A stretch of DNA of 64,000 nucleotides from Nocardioides soli (GCF_014191495.1 NZ_JACHWR010000002.1:1054001-1118000); one strand, 5' to 3'. Positions 15,504 to 24,512 are shown, counted from the stretch's first letter. Translations and numbers: made by a program. Notes: generated by a model from the letters alone, not told the origin.

Positions 15504-15600
15504 GTGCGGGTTTCGGCTGTCGGCAGCCGAAAGCCGCACGACACGCCGCGCTCGACCGGCGTGTCGTGCCGGGATCGGCTGCCAGCAGCCGAAACCCGGC
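15504..15600. repeat. palindromic repeats between convergent genes
   Basis: A near-perfect 36-bp palindrome (15504-15539; centre GGCTGTCGGCAGCC, flanks GTGCGGGTTTC...) is followed by CGACACGCCG/CGGCGTGTCG and another half copy GCCAGCAGCCGAAACCCG (about 15580-15598). The same CGGCAGCCGAAACCCG half-site occurs near 7415. Probably acts as a bidirectional terminator here. Confidence 0.7.
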
Positions 15601-15607
15601 CGGCCGG

Positions 15608-16159
15608 TCAGCCCAGCCGGGCCCGGGCCAACGCGACCAGCTCGACCAGGTCCGCCTCGGGGTCGGGCAGCGCGGCGGCCGGCCACCAGCGGAGGTCGAG
15701 CGACTCGACGCTGACGGCATGCTCGGCCCCGTCGGGGGCGATGGCCAGGTAGCGGACGTCGAGGTGGTGCACCGGGCGGCCGGAGGGGTCCGCTCCGCAG
15801 AAGGGCACCTCGTGCTCGCTGAGCTGCACCGGGACCGGGTCGAGGGTCAGGCCGGCCAGGCCGGACTCCTCGGTCGCCTCGCGCCGGGCGGCACCGGCCA
15901 GCGTCCGGTCACCGGACTCGCAGTGGCCGCCGAGCTGGAACCAGCGGCGGGCCTTGGCGTGCAGGGTCAGCAGCACCCGCTCGCCGGTGGCGTCCACGAC
16001 GATCGTGCTCGCGGTGACATGGTCGGGCCGGCACTCGCGCCACATGCCGTCGGGCCGGGCCCGCAGGTGCTCGGCGTACCGCTGCCGGAGGCGCTCCTGG
16101 TCGTGGGTGGGCGCGCGCCAGCCGTCGAGCACGGCCAGCGCATCGGCGTGCAGGCTCAC
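15608..16159 (-). CDS. NUDIX hydrolase
   Basis: 183 aa. Nudix box GGHCESGDRTLAGAARREAT near residues 82-101, continuing EESG. Acts on nucleoside diphosphates linked to another group; the substrate is not predictable. GTG 16159 overlaps the stop of the upstream metalloprotease gene (GTGA), so the pair is translationally coupled; a longer frame upstream is a shadow of that gene. N-terminal half carries an all-helical region typical of actinobacterial members. Confidence 0.85.
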   Translation of the reverse strand: MSLHADALAVLDGWRAPTHDQERLRQRYAEHLRARPDGMWRECRPDHVTASTIVVDATGERVLLTLHAKARRWFQLGGHCESGDRTLAGAARREATEESGLAGLTLDPVPVQLSEHEVPFCGADPSGRPVHHLDVRYLAIAPDGAEHAVSVESLDLRWWPAAALPDPEADLVELVALARARLG

Positions 16160-17469
16160 TCGTCGGGCTGGTCGGAGCCGCCGAGCAGCTTCTTGAGCTC
16201 GGCGTCGAAGTCCTCGTCGCTGAGCTGCGGCAGCGCCGTGGCGTCCTCGCGGAAGCCGAGCGGGTCGTCGAGGTCGGCAGCGGTCGGCAGCAGGTCGGGG
16301 TGCATCCAGACGCCGTCGCGGGCCTCGGTGCCCTGACGGGTGCGCAGCGAGCCCCACAGCGTCGAGGCGTCGCGCAGCCGGCGCGGCCGCAGCTCGAGAC
16401 CGACCAGGGTCGCGAACGTCTGCTCGGCCGGCCCGCCCGCGGCGCGCCGGCGTCGGAAGATCTCCTGGAGCCGGCCGGCGGTCGGCATCCGCTCGGCGGT
16501 GGCCTGGCCGACGACCTCGTCGACCCAGCCCTCGACCAGGGCGAGGGTGACCTCGAGCCGCTGCAGCGCGGCCTCCTGACCGGGGGAGCGGGGGAGGTCG
16601 AACATGCCGCCCTCGAGCAGCTGCTGCATCGACTCGGGATCGGTCGGGTCGACGCCGCGCATCTGCTCCTCGACGCGGGACTGGATGGCCTCGGCGTCGA
16701 TCTCGATGCCGCGGGCGTAGTCGGCCACGGCACCGATGAGGTGATCGCGCAGCCACGGCACGTGCGCGAACAGCCGCTGGTGGGCGGCCTCGCGCAGCGC
16801 GACGTACAGGAGGACGTCGTCGGCGCCGACGTCGAGGTCCGCGCCGAAGGCCTCGAGGTTGGCGGTCACGATCGCCGCCTTGCCCGGCGCCGCGAGCGGT
16901 AGCCCGATGTCGGACACGCTCAGCACCTCCGAGGCCAGCGCCCCGAGGCCCGAGCCGATCTGGCTGGCCAGCATGCCGCCGATCGCCTTGCCGAGGATGC
17001 CCATCAGGGGGCCGGACATCTCGCGGGCCTCGGCCGGCATCGCGGTGCCGAGGGCCTGCACCGAGGACTCGGCGATCGGCTCGACCAGCACCTTCCAGAC
17101 GTCGATCGTGCCGACGACCCACTCGGCGCGGCTCCACGCGGCCGGCGAGGTCACGCCGGAGGGGAACGCCGTGGTCTCGTCGAGCCAGTGGTCGGCGAGC
17201 TGGAGCGCGTCGGCGACCGCATCGCGCTGACGCTGCCCCGGGCTCGGGTCGGCCGACTGGGCCACGGTCTTGCGGGCCAGGTCGATCGCGAAGTCCCAGT
17301 TCAGCGGGCCGTCGTACGGTTGCAGCAGGCTCTGGAGCTGGCCGAGGAGCTGACTCAGGTCCGGCATGGCGCCGCTCCCGCCGCCCATCGCGCTGAAGAT
17401 CTGCTCGAACGGCGTCCCCTTGAAGGGGTTCTGGCCGCCGTCGTCGGGGGTCTCGCCCGGCTTGTCCAT
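16156..17469 (-). CDS. zinc-dependent metalloprotease, DUF2342 family
   Basis: 437 aa. Matches the actinobacterial DUF2342 family related to F420-biosynthesis-associated proteins: a Gly-rich N-terminus (NPFKGTPFEQIFSAMGGG), the REAAHQRLFAHVPWLRDHL helix with candidate metal ligands, and a helical C-terminus ending in acidic residues. Start ATG 17469 chosen over a frame from 17541. The gene in the equivalent position of M. tuberculosis is Rv3195 (from memory). Its activity is predicted only; the H-E-x-x-H motif is not canonical. Confidence 0.85.
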   Translation of the reverse strand: MDKPGETPDDGGQNPFKGTPFEQIFSAMGGGSGAMPDLSQLLGQLQSLLQPYDGPLNWDFAIDLARKTVAQSADPSPGQRQRDAVADALQLADHWLDETTAFPSGVTSPAAWSRAEWVVGTIDVWKVLVEPIAESSVQALGTAMPAEAREMSGPLMGILGKAIGGMLASQIGSGLGALASEVLSVSDIGLPLAAPGKAAIVTANLEAFGADLDVGADDVLLYVALREAAHQRLFAHVPWLRDHLIGAVADYARGIEIDAEAIQSRVEEQMRGVDPTDPESMQQLLEGGMFDLPRSPGQEAALQRLEVTLALVEGWVDEVVGQATAERMPTAGRLQEIFRRRRAAGGPAEQTFATLVGLELRPRRLRDASTLWGSLRTRQGTEARDGVWMHPDLLPTAADLDDPLGFREDATALPQLSDEDFDAELKKLLGGSDQPDE

Positions 17470-17567
17470 GCCCCCAACCGTACGCGCCCGGCCTGACCGG
17501 CGGTGGGGGGAGAACCCGGGGTCGTCCCTGATGTTCGGCACGACCGCGGCTGGCTAGCGTGCTGGTC

Positions 17568-18560
17568 GTGAAGGCGTTCGTGCAGGACCGGTACGGCGGG
17601 CCGGAGGTGCTCGCGCTGCGCACGGTGGACGATCCGGTGCCCGGGCCCGGGGAGGTGCTGGTCCGGGTGCGGGCCAGCTCGCTCAACGCGGCCGACTGGC
17701 ACCTGATGCGCGGCGACCCCTACGTCGTACGCGCGCTGGACCGCACGACCTTCGGCTGGCGCGCCCCGAAGCGACCGATCCGGGGCCGCGACCTGGCCGG
17801 CGTGGTCGCGGCGCTGGGCCCCGGCGTGACCGACCTCGCCGTCGGTGACGAGGTGGTCGGCGAGGTGCTCGCGGAGGGCGCCTTCGCCGAGCTCGTGGCC
17901 GCGCCCGCCGACGTCCTGGCGCGCAAGCCGGCGGACCTGCCGTTCGAGCAGGCGGCCGCGCTGCCGTTGGCCGGGACGACCGCGCTCACCGGCCTGCGGG
18001 AGGCCCGTCTCGCCGCTGGCGACCGGCTGCTGGTCAACGGCGCCTCGGGCGGGGTCGGCACCTTCGCCGTGCAGCTCGCCGCCGCGCTGGGCGCCGAGGT
18101 GACCGCGGTGTGCAGTGCGCGCAACGCCGACCAGGCCCGTGCGCTGGGCGCCGTCCACGTCGTCGACTACGCGCGGTCCGACTTCGCCGCCTCCGGCCAG
18201 CGGTACGACGTCGTGCTGGATCTGGTCGGCAACCGCTCGCTCGCGGACCTGCGCCGGGTGCTGACCGCCGACGGCGCGCTGCTGCTCTCCGGCGGCGGGA
18301 CGTCGCAGGGAGGCAGCCTGTTCGGGCCGATGCGTCTCTTCGCCGTGGCCGGCGTCCGGGCCAGGTTCGTGCGGCCGCAACGGCTGCTGGCCTTCCGGGC
18401 CGAGCCGAGCGCCGCCATGGTCGCGGACCTGCTGGCGATGGTGGCCGCCGGCACGCTGCGCCCGGTGATCGACCGGACCTACCCGCTCGCGGACCTTCCG
18501 GAGGCGATGCGCTACCTCGAGGAGGACCACGCCGCCGCGAAGGTGGTCATCACGGTCTAA
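17568..18560 (+). CDS. NAD(P)-dependent quinone-oxidoreductase-like MDR protein
   Basis: 330-aa medium-chain dehydrogenase/reductase. GroES-like N-terminal domain with SLNAADWHLMRG, then the nucleotide site NGASGGVGTFAVQLAAALGA near residue 153. Catalytic and structural zinc cysteines are absent, as in zeta-crystallin/QOR enzymes. Start GTG 17568: a TAGCGT box ends 7 nt upstream, giving a leaderless message; an in-frame GTG at 17559 is the alternative. Divergent from the DUF2342 gene. Substrate unknown. Confidence 0.85.
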   Translation: MKAFVQDRYGGPEVLALRTVDDPVPGPGEVLVRVRASSLNAADWHLMRGDPYVVRALDRTTFGWRAPKRPIRGRDLAGVVAALGPGVTDLAVGDEVVGEVLAEGAFAELVAAPADVLARKPADLPFEQAAALPLAGTTALTGLREARLAAGDRLLVNGASGGVGTFAVQLAAALGAEVTAVCSARNADQARALGAVHVVDYARSDFAASGQRYDVVLDLVGNRSLADLRRVLTADGALLLSGGGTSQGGSLFGPMRLFAVAGVRARFVRPQRLLAFRAEPSAAMVADLLAMVAAGTLRPVIDRTYPLADLPEAMRYLEEDHAAAKVVITV

Positions 18561-18569
18561 GGTCCTGAC

Positions 18570-18995
18570 GTGACCTCCGTCGTACGCCTGGTGGACCTGC
18601 GCGAGACCCCGCTCGACGTCGCCGAGGTCGTCGCCGCGCTGGACGACGACGCCTCCGGCGGCCTGACGCTGTTCGTGGGCCGGGTGCGCGATCACGACGG
18701 CGGCAAGGACGTCGACGGACTCGACTACTCCGCCCACCCGACCGCGCTCGAGAGGATGCGCGAGGTCTGCGAGCGGATCGCCGCGTCGTACGACGTGCAC
18801 GGCGTCGCTGCCGTGCACCGGGTCGGCACGCTCGCCATCGGCGACGTCGCGGTGATCGTCGCGACCGCGTCCGCCCACCGGGGTGTCGCGTTCGACGCCT
18901 CCCGCGCGCTGATCGACACGCTCAAGGCCGAGGTGCCGATCTGGAAGCACCAGCGCTTCGGCGACGGCACCGAGGAGTGGGTCGGCACCCCCTGA
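18570..18995 (+). CDS. moaE: molybdopterin synthase catalytic subunit MoaE
   Basis: 141 aa. MoaE landmarks: GGLTLFVGRVRDHDGGKDV, LDYSAHPTALERM, HRVGTLAIGDVAV, SAHRGVAFDASRALIDTLK and the active-site region PIWKHQ. Transfers sulfur from MoaD thiocarboxylate to precursor Z to make molybdopterin. GTG 18570 lies 9 bp after the upstream stop. No moaD or other cofactor gene is in this window. Confidence 0.9.
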   Translation: MTSVVRLVDLRETPLDVAEVVAALDDDASGGLTLFVGRVRDHDGGKDVDGLDYSAHPTALERMREVCERIAASYDVHGVAAVHRVGTLAIGDVAVIVATASAHRGVAFDASRALIDTLKAEVPIWKHQRFGDGTEEWVGTP

Positions 18996-19040
18996 GCGCG
19001 CCTCCCGGGGTGGGGTGGCCCGGCCGCCTACCCTCGACCC

Positions 19041-19283
19041 GTGGAGATCCTGCTCTGGCTGGTGCCGTCGGCGATCGCGACCGTGGTCGCGATGCTGTGG
19101 GTGGGCTGGCTGGGTCGCGAGGGCCGTGGCGAGGTCGATCGGGACGTCGCCGTACGCCGCCTCGCGGGCGCGCTCGAGCCCGACCAACGGCGGCGGCGCC
19201 CGGCTCCTGGGTACGCCGCGCCGCGACCCGAGCCCGACCGGAGCACCGGCATCGCCGTACGACCCTCGCGTCGCGCGTCCTGA
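19041..19283 (+). CDS. small single-pass membrane protein
   Basis: 80 aa. An N-terminal hydrophobic helix (LLWLVPSAIATVVAMLWVGW) is followed by an Arg- and Pro-rich cytoplasmic tail with no further helix. GTG 19041 start; ends 42 bp before the PDZ protease gene, with which it may be co-transcribed. Similar short membrane proteins often sit at this point in actinobacteria, but I cannot name a family. Confidence 0.65.
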   Translation: MEILLWLVPSAIATVVAMLWVGWLGREGRGEVDRDVAVRRLAGALEPDQRRRRPAPGYAAPRPEPDRSTGIAVRPSRRAS

Positions 19284-19325
19284 CCGCGCGCGCGGACGTT
19301 GGCGCCGTCTGACAGGCTTGGCGCC

Positions 19326-20381
19326 ATGACGCAGCGCACCATCGCCGGCCTCCTCGCCGTGCCGTTGGTGATCGCGCTGTGGGTGGTGGCTGCTCTCGAG
19401 TCGCTGCCCTACGTCACCTACGAGCCCGGCATCACCGTGAACGTCCTCGGTGACAACGAGGACGGCAAGCCGATCATCCAGGTCGACGGGCACGAGACCT
19501 GGGCCGACGACGGCCAGCTGCGGATGACCACCGTCTACGTCTCCCAGCCCGACGCGCACAACACGCTCTTCGAGCTGATGAAGGACTGGGTCAGCTCCTC
19601 CAGCGCGGTCTATCCCTACGACGCGATCTACCGCAAGGACGAGACCGCCGAGCAGAACCGCCAGGAGGGCAAGCAGGAGATGACGTCCTCGCAGGACGCC
19701 GCGACCGCCGCCGCCCTCACCGAGCTCGGGTACGACGTCACCGAGGCCGTGGTCGGCGGCGTCGAGGAGGGCACGCCCGCCGACGGGGTGTTCGAGCGGG
19801 GCGACGTGATCCTGCGGGTCGACGGCGAGAAGGTGCTCAACTCCGACGAGGTCGTCACCGCGGTCACCGAGGCGGGCGCGGGGCAGCCCATCGAGTTCGT
19901 CGTACGTCGTGACGGCAAGCGCCACACGCTGACGGTGACGCCGCAGGAGACCGACGGCCGGCCGCAGGTCGGCGTCCAGGTCGGCACCCAGACCACCGAC
20001 TTCCCCTTCGAGGTCACGATCGCGATCGATCCGAGCATCGGCGGCCCGAGCGCGGGGCTGATGTTCAGCCTCGGCATCTACGACACCCTGACCGACGGCT
20101 CGCTGACCGACGGCCGGACGATCGCCGGCACCGGCACGGTCGACGCCGCCGGCAAGGTCGGCCCGATCGGCGGCATCCAGCAGAAGATCGTCGGCGCGCG
20201 CGAGGCCGGTGCCGAGCTGTTCCTGGTGCCGCCCGCCAACTGCGACGAGGCCGTGCAGGCGCCGAACGGCGACATGCGCCTGGTCGAGGCGCCGTCGACC
20301 CACAGCGCGCTGCGGTCGATCAAGACCTGGGTCGAGGACCCCGACGCCGACCTGCCGACCTGTGGAGACGATGCTGCATGA
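19326..20381 (+). CDS. PDZ / Lon-like serine protease (YlbL family)
   Basis: 351 aa. One N-terminal membrane anchor (residues about 5-25), an extracytoplasmic region, a PDZ domain (VVGGVEEGTPADGVFERGDV near 140-160), then a Lon-type proteolytic domain with the Ser in GGPSAGLMFSLG and the Lys in GGIQQKIVGAREAGA, i.e. the Ser-Lys dyad is intact. Related to Bacillus YlbL and mycobacterial Rv3194c. Likely degrades or processes envelope proteins. Next gene overlaps by 4 bp. Confidence 0.9.
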   Translation: MTQRTIAGLLAVPLVIALWVVAALESLPYVTYEPGITVNVLGDNEDGKPIIQVDGHETWADDGQLRMTTVYVSQPDAHNTLFELMKDWVSSSSAVYPYDAIYRKDETAEQNRQEGKQEMTSSQDAATAAALTELGYDVTEAVVGGVEEGTPADGVFERGDVILRVDGEKVLNSDEVVTAVTEAGAGQPIEFVVRRDGKRHTLTVTPQETDGRPQVGVQVGTQTTDFPFEVTIAIDPSIGGPSAGLMFSLGIYDTLTDGSLTDGRTIAGTGTVDAAGKVGPIGGIQQKIVGAREAGAELFLVPPANCDEAVQAPNGDMRLVEAPSTHSALRSIKTWVEDPDADLPTCGDDAA

Positions 20382-20959
20382 GCGACGACGACTACGACTC
20401 CGCGCTGCCGGGCTTCGAGAACGTGGACCCCGCGCTGGCGGCGGCCGTCCTGGAGATCGAGGGCCACATCGCCGCCGAGGGCTGGGACCAGCCGGCGAGG
20501 CTCTACGGCCTCGTCGAGACCGCCTCGCTGGTCGCCCGCGAGCCGGCACTGGCCTCGGCGATGGGCCTCGACTCCTCCTCGGCCGAGGGGTCGCTGACGC
20601 CGATCGAGCAGGAGCAGCTCGCCCCTGACCGGCCGTTCGAGGAGTCGCTGCGCGCGGTCAGCTGGCCGCCCGGCGTCGCCGGCTGCGCGGCGGTCGTGGA
20701 GCGGCTGGTGCTGCCGCCGGACGCCGACGAGCAGATCCCGGAGGACCCGGCGTCGGCCGAGGAGTTCGCGCGCGAGCACCCCGACCGGCAGGAGGTCCGC
20801 ATCGTCGCGGGCGCCACGCGCGCGGGGGCGACGTACTGCGCGCTGCGGCTGCGCTCCCACGACGACGACCAGTCCGTGGTCGGCGGCGCCGACCTGGTGC
20901 CGGGGCTGCTGGAGCTGCTGGTCGCAACGCTCGAGGACGACCCGGAGCCGCAGGGCTGA
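20378..20959 (+). CDS. PPA1309 family protein
   Basis: 193-aa acidic soluble protein. DDDYDSALPGFENVDPALA opens the protein, and WPPGVAGCAAVVERLVLPP is its most conserved-looking stretch. I recognise it as the PPA1309 family of actinobacteria, function unknown. ATG 20378 overlaps the protease stop; the UPF0182 gene starts 39 bp downstream. Gene order protease-PPA1309-UPF0182 suggests a common role at the membrane. Confidence 0.82.
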   Translation: MSDDDYDSALPGFENVDPALAAAVLEIEGHIAAEGWDQPARLYGLVETASLVAREPALASAMGLDSSSAEGSLTPIEQEQLAPDRPFEESLRAVSWPPGVAGCAAVVERLVLPPDADEQIPEDPASAEEFAREHPDRQEVRIVAGATRAGATYCALRLRSHDDDQSVVGGADLVPGLLELLVATLEDDPEPQG

Positions 20960-20998
20960 CGTGGTTGACGTGGTTGAGGAAACAGGGAGAGACAAGGC

Positions 20999-23900
20999 AT
21001 GAGTGAGCTGTTCGACGAGGAGTCTCGCGAGGCCCCGCCGCCGCGCGGGTCACGGCGCTCGCGTGCGCTGATCATCACCGCGATCGTCCTGGTGCTCGCC
21101 TTCCTCGGCCTGTCCACCTTCGCGTCGCTCTACACCGACCGGCTCTGGTACAAGGCCGGCGGCTACTCCGGCGTCTTCACGACCTTGTTCTGGACCCGCA
21201 CCGGCCTGTTCCTCGTCTTCGGCGCGGTGATGGGCCTCGTCGTCGGCCTGAACATCTACCTCGCCTTCCGGTTCCGCCCGTTCTTCCGGCCGAACTCGCC
21301 CGAGCAGACCGGCCTCGACCGCTACCGCGACGCGGTGACGCCGATCCGCACCTGGCTGCTGGTCGGCATCTCCGTCGTGCTGGGTGCCTTCGCCGGCAGC
21401 TCGGCGATCGGGGAGTGGCGCAGCTACCTGCTGTGGCGCAACGGCGGCTCGTTCGGCCAGCGCGACGAGTGGTTCGACAAGGACATCGGCTTCTACGTCT
21501 TCGACCTGCCCTGGCTGCACTACCTCATCGACTACTCGATGGCGGTGCTGGTCGTCGCGCTGATCGCCGCGGTCGTCGTCCACTACCTGTACGGCGGCAT
21601 CCGGCTGCAGACCTCCCGCGACCGGCTCTCCGGAGCGGCGCAGGTGCAGATCTCGGTGCTGCTGGGGCTGTTCGTGCTGGTGAAGGCCGCCGACTACTGG
21701 CTCGACCGCTTCGACCTGGTCACCCGCTCGGGCTCCCTGGTCACCGGCATGAACTACACCGGCCACAACGCGATCCTGCCGTCCAAGAACATCCTGCTCG
21801 GCATCGCCGTGATCTGCGCGGTGCTGTTCTTCGTGAACGTGTGGCGCCGCACCTGGCTGCTGCCGTCGGTCGGCCTGGCGCTGCTCGCGGTCTCCGCGAT
21901 CCTGCTCGGCCTGATCTGGCCCGGCATCGTGCAGCAGTTCCAGGTCAAGCCGTCGGAGGCCGACAAGGAGGCGCCGTACATCGACGCCAACATCAAGGCC
22001 ACCCGCGAGGCGTACGCCATCGACGACGACAACGTCGAGGTCACCGAGTACACCAAGAAGGCCGAGAGCACCGATGCGACGGCCGACGCGTTCGCGTCGC
22101 TGCTCGGGCAGACCAGCTCGGCGCCGCTGGTGGACCCGCAGCTGGTGCGGCAGACCTTCGAGCAGCAGCAGCAGGCGCGGGTCTACTACTCCGTCGCCGA
22201 CGTGCTCGACGTCGACCGCTACACGATCGACGACACCGAGCGGGCGCTGGTGCTCGGGGTCCGCGAGCTCGACCAGGACAAGATCAACACCGGCGACAAG
22301 AACTGGTCCAACCTGCACACGGTCTACACGCACGGCAACGGCGTGATCGCGGCCTACGCCAACCAGCGGCCGGCCGACAACGGGCCCGAGAAGACCGACA
22401 TCCAGTGGGCCGAGGGCATCCAGAACAACAGCCAGCGCACGCTCTCCGAGGCGGTCGGCGACTACGAGACCCGCGTCTACTTCGGTGAGCAGAGCCCGGA
22501 CTACTCGATCGTCGGCAAGGCCGCCCCCAGCGACCCGTCCGTCGAGCTCGACCTCTCGGTCGGCGGCGAGGCTGCCGACACCGGCTCCGCCGACGCGCCC
22601 TCGGACGCGCCTACGGATTCGCCGTCGGAGACCCCGTCCGACGCACCGACCGACTCGGCCTCGGAGACGCCGTCCGTCGCCCCCGAGGACACCACGGGGA
22701 ACACCGACGCCGAGGACCGCACCACGACGTACGACGGCAAGGGCGGCGTCCACATCGGCGGCTTCTTCAACAAGCTGATGTACGCCGTGAAGTTCGGCGA
22801 GCCGAACTTCCTGCTCTCCGAGCGCGTCAACGAGAACAGCCAGGTCCTCTACAACCGCAACCCGCGCGACCGGGTCGAGAAGTTCGCGCCGTGGCTGACC
22901 ATCGACGGTGACGCCTACCCGGTGATCGTCGACGGCCGGATCCTGTGGGTGCTCGACGGCTACACCGCCACCGACCGCTACCCGAACTCGCAGCGCGAGT
23001 CGTTCGAGACGATGACCGACGACTCCCTGCAGGACAAGACCGGGCTGCGCACCCTGCCCACCGACGAGGTCAACTACATGCGCAACGCGGTGAAGGCGAC
23101 GGTCGACGCCTACGACGGCACCGTCACGCTCTACGAATGGGACGAGGAGGACCCGATCCTCAAGGCCTGGGAGAGCGCCTTCCCCGGCACCGTCCAGCCG
23201 AGGAGCGACATCCCCGAGGACCTGCTGTCGCACCTGCGCTACCCGCAGGACCTGTTCAAGGCGCAGCGCTACCAGTACGCCCGCTACCACGTGACCGACC
23301 CGGGCGACTTCTACCAGGGCAACGACCGCTGGGAGGTCCCCGAGGACCCGAACTCGCGGGGCAGCTTCCTGCAGCCGCCGTACCGGCTGTTCGTGAACCA
23401 GGCCGCCGCTGACGGTGCGCAACGGAACGTCTGGTCGCTGACCACGGACTTCGTGCCGTACGGCAAGAGCAACCTCGCGGCGTTCGTGTCGGTCGACTCC
23501 GACGCGACCGACCCCGAGAACTACGGGAAGTTCCGGGTCCTCGAGATCCAGAACGCGCAGACGAACGGACCGTCCCTGATTGCCAGCGAGTTCGCCGGCA
23601 ACCAGGACGTCCGCAACGCGCTGCTGCCCTTCCAGCAGGGTGGGAACCCACCGCTCTACGGCAACCTGCTGACCATCCCGGTCGAGGGCGGGCTGATCTA
23701 CGTCGAGCCGGTCTATGCCCAGCGGACCGGGTCCACCGGCGGCTATCCGATCCTCCAGTACGTGCTGGTCTCGTACGGCGACCAGGTCGGCATCGGCCAG
23801 ACGCTGCGTGAGGCGCTCGCCGACGCCCTCGGCGTCGAGAACGCGAACGTCACGCCGGGCGGCAACAACGGCGGCGGCAACGGCAAGGGCGGCGGCAAGG

Positions 23901-24190
23901 GCGGTGGCGGCGAGCCGCAGGGCACGATCTCCCAGCAGATCGCCGTCCTGCTTGCGAAGGCCGAGGCGTCCTTCGAGGCGGCCGACCAGGCGCAGCGGGC
24001 CGGCAACACCGTCCGCTGGGCGCAGCTCATGGACCGCGGCAAGGACTTCGTCAGCCAGGCCGTCGAGCTCGCCGACCAGCTGCCCGAGTCGCCGCCGGCG
24101 GGGGAGGGCGGCCAGGGTGGTCAGCCCACCGAACCCGCCCAGCCCTCCGGCTCGCCGGAGCCCACGGAGTCCCCGAGCCCGTCGTCCTGA
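20999..24190 (+). CDS. UPF0182 family membrane protein
   Basis: 1063 aa. About seven membrane helices in the first 320 residues (the first near 20-42), then a very large extracytoplasmic domain, as in mycobacterial Rv3193c. Inside it is a low-complexity insert of Asp/Ala/Pro/Thr/Ser repeats (around residues 535-570) and a Gly-rich run (GNNGGGNGKGGGKGGGGE) near 960. The tail is Pro/Ser/Glu-rich. ATG 20999 follows AGGGAGAG. Function unknown; co-occurs with the PDZ protease across actinobacteria. Confidence 0.9.
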   Translation: MSELFDEESREAPPPRGSRRSRALIITAIVLVLAFLGLSTFASLYTDRLWYKAGGYSGVFTTLFWTRTGLFLVFGAVMGLVVGLNIYLAFRFRPFFRPNSPEQTGLDRYRDAVTPIRTWLLVGISVVLGAFAGSSAIGEWRSYLLWRNGGSFGQRDEWFDKDIGFYVFDLPWLHYLIDYSMAVLVVALIAAVVVHYLYGGIRLQTSRDRLSGAAQVQISVLLGLFVLVKAADYWLDRFDLVTRSGSLVTGMNYTGHNAILPSKNILLGIAVICAVLFFVNVWRRTWLLPSVGLALLAVSAILLGLIWPGIVQQFQVKPSEADKEAPYIDANIKATREAYAIDDDNVEVTEYTKKAESTDATADAFASLLGQTSSAPLVDPQLVRQTFEQQQQARVYYSVADVLDVDRYTIDDTERALVLGVRELDQDKINTGDKNWSNLHTVYTHGNGVIAAYANQRPADNGPEKTDIQWAEGIQNNSQRTLSEAVGDYETRVYFGEQSPDYSIVGKAAPSDPSVELDLSVGGEAADTGSADAPSDAPTDSPSETPSDAPTDSASETPSVAPEDTTGNTDAEDRTTTYDGKGGVHIGGFFNKLMYAVKFGEPNFLLSERVNENSQVLYNRNPRDRVEKFAPWLTIDGDAYPVIVDGRILWVLDGYTATDRYPNSQRESFETMTDDSLQDKTGLRTLPTDEVNYMRNAVKATVDAYDGTVTLYEWDEEDPILKAWESAFPGTVQPRSDIPEDLLSHLRYPQDLFKAQRYQYARYHVTDPGDFYQGNDRWEVPEDPNSRGSFLQPPYRLFVNQAAADGAQRNVWSLTTDFVPYGKSNLAAFVSVDSDATDPENYGKFRVLEIQNAQTNGPSLIASEFAGNQDVRNALLPFQQGGNPPLYGNLLTIPVEGGLIYVEPVYAQRTGSTGGYPILQYVLVSYGDQVGIGQTLREALADALGVENANVTPGGNNGGGNGKGGGKGGGGEPQGTISQQIAVLLAKAEASFEAADQAQRAGNTVRWAQLMDRGKDFVSQAVELADQLPESPPAGEGGQGGQPTEPAQPSGSPEPTESPSPSS

Positions 24191-24200
24191 CGGACCCGAT

Positions 24201-24229
24201 TTGGCGTGCTCCACCCCGGTCTGTAAGGT
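24201..24229 (+). promoter_or_regulatory. promoter of the initiator tRNA gene
   Basis: TTGGCG (24201-24206), 17 bp, TAAGGT (24224-24229): a primary-sigma type promoter ending 12 bp before the tRNA. Confidence 0.6.
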
Positions 24230-24241
24230 TGGGTTCACCGA

Positions 24242-24315
24242 CGCGGGGTGGAGCAGCTCGGTAGCTCGCTGGGCTCATAACCCAGAGGTCGCAGGTTCAA
24301 ATCCTGCCCCCGCTA
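24242..24315 (+). tRNA. initiator tRNA-fMet (CAT anticodon)
   Basis: 74-nt cloverleaf: acceptor CGCGGGG paired with CCCCGCT, D arm GAGCAGCTCGGTAGCTC, anticodon stem CTGGG-CTCATAA-CCCAG, T arm GCAGG-TTCAAAT-CCTGC. The unpaired first position (C opposite T) and three G-C pairs next to the anticodon loop are initiator marks. The CCA end is not encoded (CGA follows). This gene borders the accessory region and is the likely integration target. Confidence 0.95.
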
Positions 24316-24316
24316 C
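24290..24316. other. candidate attachment site (attL) at tRNA 3' end
   Basis: The T arm and 3' acceptor strand of the initiator tRNA are followed, 198 bp on, by the 3' end of a tyrosine integrase gene, the classical attL layout. No second copy of this tRNA segment was seen elsewhere in the window, so the other end is probably outside it. Confidence 0.45.
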
Positions 24317-24320
24317 GAAG

Positions 24321-24362
24321 AAAGGCCCTCTGACCAGCGGAAACGCTGGTCAGAGGGCCTTT
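24321..24362 (+). terminator. terminator after the tRNA
   Basis: Perfect 19-bp stem, AAAGGCCCTCTGACCAGCG and its complement around a GAAA loop, ending in TTT. Ends the tRNA transcript. Confidence 0.88.
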
Positions 24363-24450
24363 CAGGATTCTGACCAAAAGCGATAAGTGGGCGGAAATTG
24401 GGCTCTTTGTGTGGGCACTTAGCGCGCGTCCCCCCGGGCGCGAACATGCA

Positions 24451-24482
24451 AGTGCCCTCGCCGTGAACACAGCGAGGGCACT
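24451..24482 (-). terminator. hairpin downstream of the integrase gene
   Basis: Arms AGTGCCCTCGC (24451-24461) and GCGAGGGCACT (24472-24482), 10-nt loop, 30 bp beyond the integrase stop codon on the minus strand. Confidence 0.7.
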
Positions 24483-24512
24483 CTCGAGTGGGCGGGCGCC
24501 GAGTGGGCCTCG

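Noticed and set aside
15608..17686. 692-codon minus-strand ORF as one protein
   Set aside because: Only its last 183 codons are NUDIX; the rest is a shadow of the DUF2342 gene in another frame.
20955..20990. Further REP-like copy upstream of UPF0182 (GTGGTTGAGGAA)
   Set aside because: Only a 12-bp partial match without the complementary right end.
21050..24238. 1062-codon minus-strand frame opposite UPF0182
   Set aside because: Perfectly antisense to a well-recognised membrane protein; residue composition is that of a reverse-complement shadow.
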